Shown here piece after piece: positions 15,766-23,230 of a stretch of 28,179 nt of DNA. The DNA is taken from the NCBI GenBank assembly GCA_964386465.1, contig CAYLTU010000037.1, forward strand, positions 1 to 28,179, read 5' to 3'. Origin of the DNA: GCA-2717185 sp964386465 (GTDB lineage Bacteria; Pseudomonadota; Alphaproteobacteria; UBA8366; GCA-2717185). The notes below the pieces were generated by a model. The model was not told the origin of the DNA. It did not search any database and was given only the letters and a program-made list of their open reading frames with translations. The translations under genes and the position numbers were made by a program. Position 1 is the first letter of the stretch. Every line of letters begins with the position of its first letter.

Positions 15766-17345
15766 CCGGCCAATCCCACCGCGCAGTTGAAACGCCTGTA
15801 TTTCCGCTTGCATGCGTCGCACGCAGATTCTTTCCAGTCGCCATCGGGTAACCGCTCGCCGCATATGCACATATCGCCGGCATGCCGTGCCGGATTACCG
15901 ATCATCAGGGCATGATCGGGAACGTCACGCGTGACTACGGCGCCGGCGCCGACGAACGCGTATTTGCCGATTTCCACACCGCATACGATGGTCGCGTTGG
16001 CGCCGAGGGTCGCGCCCGTCCGCACCAGGGTTTCGCCGAATTCATCCTTGCGGGAAACCTCGGCGCGCGGATTGACGACATTGGTGAACACCATGCTTGG
16101 GCCGCAGAAGACGTTGTCCTCCAGCGTGACGCCGTCATAGACGCTGACATTGTTCTGGATCTTGCAACCATCGCCGATCGAGACATTCGGGCCTATGACC
16201 ACATTCTGACCGATATTACAGTCTTTCCCGACCGTTGAATTTTTCAGGACGTGCGAGAAGTGCCAGATCTTTGTTCCGTCACCGATCTCGCTCGGCTCAT
16301 CGATGACCGCCGTGGGATGAATCAGATCGTTTTTTTTTGCGGCCATATTCCGTGCCAATGAAATCGGCCGCTGTTCATCGATAGAGCGTTGCGCGGCATC
16401 GAGAACGCGCAGGACCCGCAACGCTTCTTCGCCATCGGTGCGCGGCGTCGCTCCATTCGCCACGCAGTCGAGGAAGTGCCGGCATTCGAGACGTAGCGGT
16501 TCATCCGGATCGACGGCAACGGCTTTGCCGTCCGCTTTCGTCGGTATCGGTACGCCATCGCGCCAGTTGATTTCGTGATCGTAGAGACAGATTTTCGACG
16601 GCCAGTCCTCGCTGTCGTCGAACACGGCCATCCCCTTTTCACCAATCACGACAAGCCGTTGTTCCTTGAAGGGGTAGAGCCAGGAGACATGAATATGCGC
16701 CGCCTGTCCGGACGCGAACGTCATATGGGTCGTTGTCACATCGGCGACGGACTGGTGCAGATAGCAGTGTCCGGTCGCGCTGACGGATTCCGGCACGTCG
16801 TTTATCAGCGCCAGGATCATGGAGATGTCGTGCGGGGCAAAACTCCACAGCGCGTTCTCGTTGGTGCGGATCTTTCCCAGATTGAGCCGGCTGGACGCGA
16901 TGTAGTTGACTCGGCCAAGCGCACCTTCCCGACACAGCGCCATCAGCTTGAGGAAGGCCGGATGGTATTGCAGCAGATGTCCGACCATCAACACACGGTC
17001 ATGTCTGGCCGCCAGTTCGCAAAGCGACTGGCCGTCCTCTGCCGTCAGCGAGAGCGGCTTTTCAACGAAGACATGCTTGTTCGCCAGAAGCGCCTCGTTG
17101 ACGAGAAGCGTATGGAGTTCGGCAGGCGCGGCGATGACGACCGCCTTGATGGCGGTGTCGGCGAGGACATCGGTCATGGGGCGGAGTGGAACGCCGTACT
17201 GCTCGGCCATGGCGGCGCCGAGCGTGGGATCATGCTCGCAGATCGCGGCTAGCGCGTCGAGATCGTGAAAATTGCGAACCAGGTTCTTGCCCCAATGGCC
17301 GCAGCCGATGACGGCGATTTTCGGCGCGTCCGTCAAACCACCCAC
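15762..17345 (-). CDS. Fused Gfo/Idh/MocA oxidoreductase (WbpB-like) and hexapeptide N-acyltransferase (WbpD-like)
   Basis: This is a two-domain enzyme of 527 residues. The N-terminal part has a Rossmann motif (AVIGCGHWGKN, 11-21) and EKP (95-97), as in UDP-GlcNAc-uronate 3-dehydrogenases. From about residue 340 the protein is a left-handed beta-helix acyltransferase starting LIHPTAVIDEPSEIG and ending VVTRDVPDHALMIGNPAR, closely like WbpD. In the known WbpB/E/D route these steps oxidise C3 and later acetylate a 3-amino group on a UDP-sugar acid; the WbpA dehydrogenase and WbpE aminotransferase are not in view. The tail has Cys493, 495, 509, 512 and 521, possibly a zinc site. An A9 run codes for the junction (336-339). 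The start could be GTG 17345 or TTG 17336, the latter with AAGGTGG. The gene overlaps the HlyD stop by four bases. Confidence 0.9.
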   Translation of the reverse strand: MGGLTDAPKIAVIGCGHWGKNLVRNFHDLDALAAICEHDPTLGAAMAEQYGVPLRPMTDVLADTAIKAVVIAAPAELHTLLVNEALLANKHVFVEKPLSLTAEDGQSLCELAARHDRVLMVGHLLQYHPAFLKLMALCREGALGRVNYIASSRLNLGKIRTNENALWSFAPHDISMILALINDVPESVSATGHCYLHQSVADVTTTHMTFASGQAAHIHVSWLYPFKEQRLVVIGEKGMAVFDDSEDWPSKICLYDHEINWRDGVPIPTKADGKAVAVDPDEPLRLECRHFLDCVANGATPRTDGEEALRVLRVLDAAQRSIDEQRPISLARNMAAKKNDLIHPTAVIDEPSEIGDGTKIWHFSHVLKNSTVGKDCNIGQNVVIGPNVSIGDGCKIQNNVSVYDGVTLEDNVFCGPSMVFTNVVNPRAEVSRKDEFGETLVRTGATLGANATIVCGVEIGKYAFVGAGAVVTRDVPDHALMIGNPARHAGDMCICGERLPDGDWKESACDACKRKYRRFNCAVGLAG

Positions 17346-17971
17346 CTTACGGTTTCGAAGACTTCGGCGAAGTCGCTGCCGATTTGCACGCCGCGCGTCC
17401 GGGCGAGGGATTCGATGAATTCGGGATTGCTGTAAAGTTTACCGGCCTGGGATTTGTAGCACTGCAGCGCTTCGATCTTCTTGTCGATATGCTTTCTGTC
17501 CAGCTTGAAAAAGGTCGAGGTGTTGAGGTTCAAATTATTCCAGGGCATCTCGTAGGACACCACGGTTCTGTCCTTGTAGGCGCGCAGCCCTTCCATCGCG
17601 ACAACCTGATGGTCCTGGTGCATATCCTCCATGCAGGGCATGAAGACGATATCGGGCTGGATTTCGAGTTTTACGTCGATGATGTCCTGCAGGATGTCCT
17701 GCCGGACTTCCTGAAACCGGCGGACTTGGTGGCTGTATAGGAATACTCGGTCTTCCGGTATGCCGAAGGCTTGCATGGCGTCCAGCAATTCGTACTTGAG
17801 CGTGTCCGGTTCGAATGGCGGCGGCAGGCTTTGCTCGCAGGCGGAAAAGGCGGAATAGAAAACTTCCGAGCCTGCCTCAAGGAAGCGGGCGATCGCACCG
17901 CCGCAGCCAAATTCGCCATCGTCGGTGTGCGGGGCCAGAACCATGACGCGCTTGAAACTCTTTGACAGCAT
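17333..17971 (-). CDS. PIG-L family deacetylase
   Basis: This is a 212-residue zinc-dependent deacetylase of the LmbE/PIG-L family, which removes acetyl groups from N-acetylglucosamine-like sugars or related conjugates. The metal and catalytic motif is APHTDDGEFGCGG (residues 13-25), where most members have PHPDDxE. The second metal motif is HQDH (118-121). There is no signal peptide, so it is presumably cytoplasmic. The ATG at 17971 is preferred: it has GGA six bases before it and begins just ahead of the conserved strand. A TTG at 17989 would overlap the carbamoyltransferase stop. Its own stop overlaps the start of the dehydrogenase-acyltransferase gene, so translation is coupled along the operon. 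The context suggests an amino-sugar substrate. Confidence 0.92.
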   Translation of the reverse strand: MLSKSFKRVMVLAPHTDDGEFGCGGAIARFLEAGSEVFYSAFSACEQSLPPPFEPDTLKYELLDAMQAFGIPEDRVFLYSHQVRRFQEVRQDILQDIIDVKLEIQPDIVFMPCMEDMHQDHQVVAMEGLRAYKDRTVVSYEMPWNNLNLNTSTFFKLDRKHIDKKIEALQCYKSQAGKLYSNPEFIESLARTRGVQIGSDFAEVFETVRWVV

Positions 17972-17985
17972 GGTTTTCCGTAACC

Positions 17986-19821
17986 TCAATCCAGCTCGAA
18001 GGCGTCTTTATAATCGCGTTTTAGCGCGGGATCCTGATCCTGTTTTTCCAGGATGCAGTTGCCCACGGCAAGCATGTCGAGTTCCGTGCCCATGAAACAG
18101 TGAAACGCGTCTTCAGGCGTGCAGACGATCGGTTCGCCACGGACGTTGAAACTGGTGTTGACGACCACCGGGCAGCCGGTCCGCGCCTTGAAAGCTGAAA
18201 TAAGCGCGTGATAGCGCGGGTTGGTTTCCGCGTGCACGGTCTGGATGCGGGCGGAATAGTCGACGTGGGTGACGGCCGGAATTTCCGAGCGCGCAATATT
18301 CAACTTATCGATGCCGAACAGCGCTTGTTCGTCCGCCGTCATCTCTTTCTGCCGTGCGGGCGCGACATCGGCTACCATCAGCATATAGGGGCTGTTGTCG
18401 TTGATGTCGAACCAGTCCGCGACGTCCTCGCGCAGAACCGACGGGGCAAATGGACGGAAGCTTTCCCGGTACTTCACCTTCAAATTCAACGTTTTTTGCA
18501 TGCTGGGTGATCGAGGATCACCCAATATAGAACGGTCGCCGAGCGCGCGTGGACCGAATTCCATACGTCCCTGGAACCAGCCGATAGCTTTTTCGTCGGC
18601 CAGGGCGTCGGCGACTTTTTCGACTAGTTCGCCGTCATCGACGGTTGTGAACTTTGCGCCTTCCGCCTGCAACCGCGTTTCGATTTCGTTCTGCGAGAAA
18701 TCCGGTCCAAGATAGCTACCCGCCATCGCATCAAGTGCGCCGTTGACATGGCGCGGCTGACTTTGAAATCCGTGATAGGCGGTAAGCGCCGCACCTAATG
18801 CACCACCGGCATCGCCTGCCGCCGGTTGAATCCAGATATTTTTGAACGCGCCATCGCGAAGCACTTTACCGTTCGCGACGCAATTGAGCGCGACGCCGCC
18901 TGCCAAGCAGAGATTCTTGCTGCCGTTTTCCTTTGCAAGTGCCCGCGTCAAGCGAAGCATCACCTCTTCTGTCACCGCCTGGATCGAGGCGGCCAAATCC
19001 ATATGCTTCTGGGTGAGGAGTTCTTCCGGTGCGCGTGGCGCGCCGCCGAACAGTTCGGCGAATCGATCGTTCGTCATACGCAATCCGGTGCAATAGTCGA
19101 AATATTCGAGGTTCAGCCGGAACGAGCCGTCTGCTTTGAGATCAACCACCTTGTCGAGAATTACGTCCTTGTATTTGGGCTCACCATAGGGGGCCAGTCC
19201 CATGACTTTGTATTCGCCTGAATTCACCTTGTATCCTGTGTAGTAGGTGAAGGCGGAATAAAGCAGTCCCAACGAATGGGGCCAATGAATCTCCCTTGTC
19301 ATGACTAGTTTGTTGCCGGCGCCTTGCGCGACGGACGCGGTCGCCCATTCGCCGACCCCGTCCATTGTCAAAATTGTGGCGTCTTCATAGGGCGATGGGA
19401 AAAACGCGCTCGCGGCATGGCTCTGATGGTGTTCGGCAAACAGCAACCGGCTTTCCCAATCAAAGTCCGGTGCCCTTTCTTTTAGCTTTTTCGTCAGCAG
19501 CGATTTTTGAAAAAGCTTCTCCTTGATCCAGACCGGAATTGCCATGGAGAAACTTTTGAACCCGCGCGGTGCAAACGCCGTGTAGGTTTCAAGCAGTCGT
19601 TCGAACTTCAGAAATGGCTTGTCGTAGAAGGCGACGAAGTCGACATCGCCTAACTTGATATCTGCAGCGGAGAGACAGTAGTCGATTGCGTGAGATGGAT
19701 AATTGGAATCTTGTTTGATGCGGGTAAAACGCTCTTCCTGTGCTGCCGCCACAATTCGGCCATGCTCGACAAGCGCCGCGGCGCTGTCGTGATAGAAGGC
19801 GGAGATACCCAGTACGCGCAT
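17986..19821 (-). CDS. NodU/TobZ/SxtI-type O-carbamoyltransferase
   Basis: This is a 611-residue carbamoyltransferase. From carbamoyl phosphate and ATP it forms a carbamoyl-adenylate in a Kae1-like domain and transfers the carbamoyl group to a hydroxyl. The Kae1-like part starts MRVLGISAFYHDSAAALVE and includes HHQSHAASA (131-139), MDGVGEW (153-159) and the LCLAGGVALNCVANG loop (304-318). The C-terminal YrdC-like part carries the invariant QGRMEFGPRALGDRS (417-431) and NTSFNVRGEPIVCTPEDA. Length is normal for the family. The ATG at 19821 is chosen over a TTG six bases further up. It starts seven bases after the stop of the 49-residue DUF5989 gene. The acceptor is probably the sugar made or modified by this operon. 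Confidence 0.95.
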   Translation of the reverse strand: MRVLGISAFYHDSAAALVEHGRIVAAAQEERFTRIKQDSNYPSHAIDYCLSAADIKLGDVDFVAFYDKPFLKFERLLETYTAFAPRGFKSFSMAIPVWIKEKLFQKSLLTKKLKERAPDFDWESRLLFAEHHQSHAASAFFPSPYEDATILTMDGVGEWATASVAQGAGNKLVMTREIHWPHSLGLLYSAFTYYTGYKVNSGEYKVMGLAPYGEPKYKDVILDKVVDLKADGSFRLNLEYFDYCTGLRMTNDRFAELFGGAPRAPEELLTQKHMDLAASIQAVTEEVMLRLTRALAKENGSKNLCLAGGVALNCVANGKVLRDGAFKNIWIQPAAGDAGGALGAALTAYHGFQSQPRHVNGALDAMAGSYLGPDFSQNEIETRLQAEGAKFTTVDDGELVEKVADALADEKAIGWFQGRMEFGPRALGDRSILGDPRSPSMQKTLNLKVKYRESFRPFAPSVLREDVADWFDINDNSPYMLMVADVAPARQKEMTADEQALFGIDKLNIARSEIPAVTHVDYSARIQTVHAETNPRYHALISAFKARTGCPVVVNTSFNVRGEPIVCTPEDAFHCFMGTELDMLAVGNCILEKQDQDPALKRDYKDAFELD

Positions 19822-19828
19822 GGCCAAC

Positions 19829-19978
19829 TCAGAAAATCGTGTAGATAAAGGGTGCGATGGCGCTGCCTTGGGTGAGAACGACTAATCCACCGAAGATAAT
19901 CATCATGATAAATATCGGCAGGAGCCAAAACTTCTTCCGGGCCCTCATAAATGCCCAAAGTTCTTTAACAAATGACAT
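19829..19978 (-). CDS. DUF5989 (SxtK-like) single-pass small membrane protein
   Basis: This is a 49-residue protein lying between the SxtJ-like gene and the carbamoyltransferase. It reads MSFVKELWAFMRARKKFWLL, then a membrane segment (about residues 17-37), and ends QGSAIAPFIYTIF. A charged amphipathic N-terminus, one transmembrane helix and a short QGSAxAPFIYT tail are the hallmark of DUF5989, which I know as a companion of NodU-type carbamoyltransferases. No function is established. Membrane recruitment of the carbamoyltransferase is a reasonable inference. It has its own ATG without a strong ribosome binding site and lies 23 bases after the SxtJ-like stop. It is easily missed because it is so short. 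Confidence 0.9.
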   Translation of the reverse strand: MSFVKELWAFMRARKKFWLLPIFIMMIIFGGLVVLTQGSAIAPFIYTIF

Positions 19979-20001
19979 GTCGAATGTTCAAATCCGTTGT
20001 T

Positions 20002-20433
20002 TCAAAATTGCTGTTTCATCGTATCCGGGGAAGGACCCGGAGGGTCGCGGGGAATCCAATACGAAGTCGCATTAGGATCGGTTTCTAGAAGCAGGGGTCG
20101 CTTTCCCGAAATGCGCATGATCAGCGCAATCGGCGTTACGACAAAGAAAAACAGTAATGCCATGATTAACGGATTGACAATCCGGTGCAACAACAGGCCA
20201 AACCGCATCCAGAGGCGGTTGAGCGGTGTGAGTATCTTGGGATGGGCGAACGCCGCCACAAGGAACAGAATCGCAATCGCCAACGCCCACCATCGAGGTC
20301 CAGCGCCGCCAATTAGGGGGTACAGGCCGATAATGACGAATACGACCGTAAATACGATACCAAAAGATCGATCGGACGATCCTTTTACTTCGTCGCGCTG
20401 ACGGAAGCTTTCATGTGCGCCGTGGTTAGACAT
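20002..20433 (-). CDS. SxtJ-like integral membrane protein
   Basis: This is a 143-residue membrane protein with a polar N-terminus and three hydrophobic segments: SFGIVFTVVFVIIGLYPLI (about 23-42), WWALAIAILFLVAAFA (about 48-63) and NPLIMALLFFFVVTPIALI (about 87-105). After the last segment a short conserved-looking tail reads ISGKRPLLLETDPNATSYW. This layout matches the small SxtJ family named after a saxitoxin cluster gene of unknown function that lies beside the carbamoyltransferase SxtI. Here it precedes a DUF5989 gene and a carbamoyltransferase in the same direction, the same companions. The ATG at 20433 is the only sensible start. The molecular role is unknown, and complex formation with the carbamoyltransferase is a guess. 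Confidence 0.85.
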   Translation of the reverse strand: MSNHGAHESFRQRDEVKGSSDRSFGIVFTVVFVIIGLYPLIGGAGPRWWALAIAILFLVAAFAHPKILTPLNRLWMRFGLLLHRIVNPLIMALLFFFVVTPIALIMRISGKRPLLLETDPNATSYWIPRDPPGPSPDTMKQQF

Positions 20434-20502
20434 GGTTCGGTTTTACTCTTTAGAATTATTGACAGCAACAATCATTTTACTGAAATGCAAAGTAATATTC
20501 GA

Positions 20503-21607
20503 CTAACGAAGGGTCGCTATAGTCCCCGCCTCAATGAGGCCGTCAGCAACGCGTTTGGCCATGAGCCGGCTACCCGCATCGGTAAAATGAACGGAATCCT
20601 TAAAATATTTCTTCGTTCCGGGTATGCTGTGTTCGTTGCCGATCAACAGCGTGCCTGTATGCCGGGAAACTGTACGGATAGTCTCGTTGTACGCGGCAAA
20701 GTAGCGGACAAATTCTCCCGGTTGTATATACGGCATGTAATATAAGCTTGTAACAGACGATTCTTTCTTTTCCTGCTCGGATTGCTGCGCGCGAATACGC
20801 GTTGAAAACGTAACTAGAACGACTTTCCTTGCAATACTTTGAGCTTGTCGTACCAACTCTTCGAGGCTTTCTTGGAACGGTTCCGCGAGGACTCTGTCGG
20901 GGACAATCAGTTTGTTCGTTTTTTCGCCGAGGTTGTTCTTTGTAGCCCAGAGGAAGTAATTCTTTTCTAAAAGATAGAAAAGTTGCGAATATTCCGATAG
21001 CCAGGACAGCCTCTCCGCTTCCGTCGAAAACGAGATGCCATTTTTGGTAGCCGCAATTCGGCTGAAATGGGTCAAATCATTTGTTGCGTGACAAATCACT
21101 ACAATGTCAGGGTCGTGTTTGGCGACGCGCAGTTTGAAATTTTTGAGTGAAAATTTTGTCCAGTACCCTGGTATCCCCGCATTGATGTAATCGAATTTCT
21201 TGCTGGTATAGGATTTACGCAGTTGTTGAACGACCAAGTGCGGCCAGGTTGCGTTGTTGCTTGAGACATCTGCGCTGAATGTTGTAGAGCCACCCAAAAA
21301 TGCGATCCGAATCGTCCCTGTTGGCTTGGGTGAAATGAATTCGGGATTTCGGAATCCCTTGCTGTCGATCGTAATTCTGTCGCTGCTAAAATTGGCGATA
21401 GGGACGCGTAATCCAAGAGTCTCGTCGATCTTATAAATCTTTTTGATTCCACCGCCGACTTTGCCGTATAGGGCAAACTGTCTGATGCGTACGGCGCCTT
21501 CTGCGAGCAGTACAATTAAAATAACTACTATAAGATTAAACGCAACTAGCAGGCATTTTTTTTGATCGCGGCGAAAAATTTTCGAACCGGTTCGATGATT
21601 GTTGCAA
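20503..21607 (-). CDS. SGNH/GDSL hydrolase-like protein with N-terminal membrane anchor; start obscured at an A8 run
   Basis: This encodes an SGNH-fold protein, probably an acetyl-transferring or de-acetylating enzyme working on an exported glycan beside the MBOAT. Block I is FLGGSTTFS (the start of which is at 21303-21277), block III includes HATNDLTH, and the catalytic pair is in DSVHFTDAG near the C-terminus. The same frame continues upstream through a membrane anchor (CLLVAFNLIVVILIVLLAEG) to about 21555 but has no ATG, GTG or TTG until TTG 21297, which would delete the anchor and cut block I. A TTG at 21607 with GGAAG six bases before it joins this frame if the AAAAAAAA run (21563-21556) is read as seven. 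Nine would join a TTG at 21635 instead. The 5' limit is therefore tentative. Confidence 0.75.
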
Positions 21608-21787
21608 TTTTTACTTCCGATATTGTGCTGGACAATTAAAACAACCCAGTACTGCAGCCTGGATCAACGGTAAAAATTCGCGCAAGAATTATCCCATAGT
21701 CGAATGTAGTTCTGGCATTTTACCGAACATTCCCAGATGCCTACTCCACGAGTTAAGACCGAAAAACAATAATCTCTAAGTAGATGA

Positions 21788-23230
21788 TCAAAACTGAAAA
21801 TAAATAAACGGTGTCTCTTTCGCCAGGCTGGCGACACACATGATGAAAAGGACTCCGAATACCGCTCCTGACAGGACACCAAATTTTCTTGCGATGTGCT
21901 GAGAATTTGGTCCCATAAACGCAATCAGCAGGCCGAGGACTATGAACGGGGCCACCTCGATACCGCCCGCAACGTCCACAATATAGGGAAGTCTACCGAA
22001 GGTCGCAGACAAAATATTGAGGTCCAGCAAATTCTCGGTCCCGTTCAGCCCCAGCATACCGAGATAGATATCGGCTGCGCGTTCGAAGTTGGGCGCGCGG
22101 AAAAGGACCCAGCCGAAATGAACGGCAAGAAATGTGACGGCGACCGCGAGGAGTCGCGGTAACCTCCATTCGTTGGCTTGTTGCCAGACAGCGTTGCAGG
22201 TCAATAGCAAGCCGTGGAACAAACCCCAGACAACATAAGTCCAGGCTGCGCCGTGCCACAGACCGCCTAAAAACATCGTCACAAACAGGTTTCGAACAGT
22301 CCTGACAAGCGATCCTCGAGAACCGCCGAGGGGGATGAACAAATAGTCCCGCAGGTAATGCGACAATGTAATGTGCCATCTGTTCCAGAATTCGGAGATG
22401 CTGGCGGATTTATAGGGTGAGAGAAAGTTTACGGGAAATCGGAAGCCGAGCATCAATCCTAACCCGACGGCCATATCACTGTAACCGGAAAAGTCGAAAT
22501 AGAGTTGCACGGTGTAGGCAAGCGAACCGGCCCATGCGCTGCCGGTTTGAATCGCACCGGAGCCATCAAATATTCTATCGGCCAGTGGGGCGACTTGGTC
22601 GGCGATCAGCAGCTTTTTCGATAGACCGATGACGAACAGGAAAATGCCGTTGCAAAACTCCCGGAGCCGCGGTCTGTATCCGCGCAAATCATTGAGCTGT
22701 TCGGCCATCATTCCGTATCGTACAATTGGGCCTGCGACCAATTGTGGAAACAAAGATACATATGCGGCGAAGTGAAGAAAATCGGGAGCCTGTTTCGCAT
22801 CCCCGCGATATATATCAAACGAATAGCTGATACTTTGGAATGTATAAAAAGAAATTCCAAGTGGAAGTATAATGCCCAACAATGGAATGTTTGGTGCGAA
22901 CCCAATCATCGAAAGACTGGCCGCAGCGGATGAAACGAAGAAATCGAAATACTTGAAGAATCCGAGGAAAGTCAGGTTCACGAATATTGACACGAATAGA
23001 AGGATTTTCTTACGCCCTTCTTGCGAGCGGGCGATGGCTCTTCCGCAAAAATAATCGACTACCGTCGATGCCGCGAGTAGCGCCACGAACCGGTAATCCC
23101 ACCAGGCATAGAAAAAATAGCTGGCTGCGGTCAGAGCGAATAGCCGGACGTAAAACGGCATTCTCGATAACCAAAGCAGCAAAACGATAGGTAGAAAGGC
23201 AAACAGAAAAACGTAACTGGGAAATACCAT
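21788..23230 (-). CDS. MBOAT-family membrane O-acyltransferase (AlgI-like)
   Basis: This is a 480-residue polytopic membrane protein of the AlgI/DltB group, which carries acyl groups from the cytoplasm to an extracellular polysaccharide or other exported acceptor. The N-terminus MVFPSYVFLFAFLPIVLLLW, the ISFYTFQSISYSFDIYRGD segment (126-144), FWNRWHITLSHYLRDYLFIP (281-300, containing His286) and the catalytic His326 in LGGLWHGAAW are all present. The ATG overlaps the TAA of the preceding AlgX-like gene as TAATG, so the two are translationally coupled, as is typical for MBOAT and SGNH partners. About 120 non-coding bases with no clear hairpin follow before the next gene. The acyl group, acetyl being commonest, and the acceptor are not known. 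Confidence 0.95.
   Translation of the reverse strand: MVFPSYVFLFAFLPIVLLLWLSRMPFYVRLFALTAASYFFYAWWDYRFVALLAASTVVDYFCGRAIARSQEGRKKILLFVSIFVNLTFLGFFKYFDFFVSSAAASLSMIGFAPNIPLLGIILPLGISFYTFQSISYSFDIYRGDAKQAPDFLHFAAYVSLFPQLVAGPIVRYGMMAEQLNDLRGYRPRLREFCNGIFLFVIGLSKKLLIADQVAPLADRIFDGSGAIQTGSAWAGSLAYTVQLYFDFSGYSDMAVGLGLMLGFRFPVNFLSPYKSASISEFWNRWHITLSHYLRDYLFIPLGGSRGSLVRTVRNLFVTMFLGGLWHGAAWTYVVWGLFHGLLLTCNAVWQQANEWRLPRLLAVAVTFLAVHFGWVLFRAPNFERAADIYLGMLGLNGTENLLDLNILSATFGRLPYIVDVAGGIEVAPFIVLGLLIAFMGPNSQHIARKFGVLSGAVFGVLFIMCVASLAKETPFIYFQF

Noticed and set aside
21664..21924. An 86-codon minus-strand frame across the MBOAT 3' end and following gap
   Set aside because: It overlaps the MBOAT C-terminus out of frame and shows no domain; the gap itself looks non-coding.
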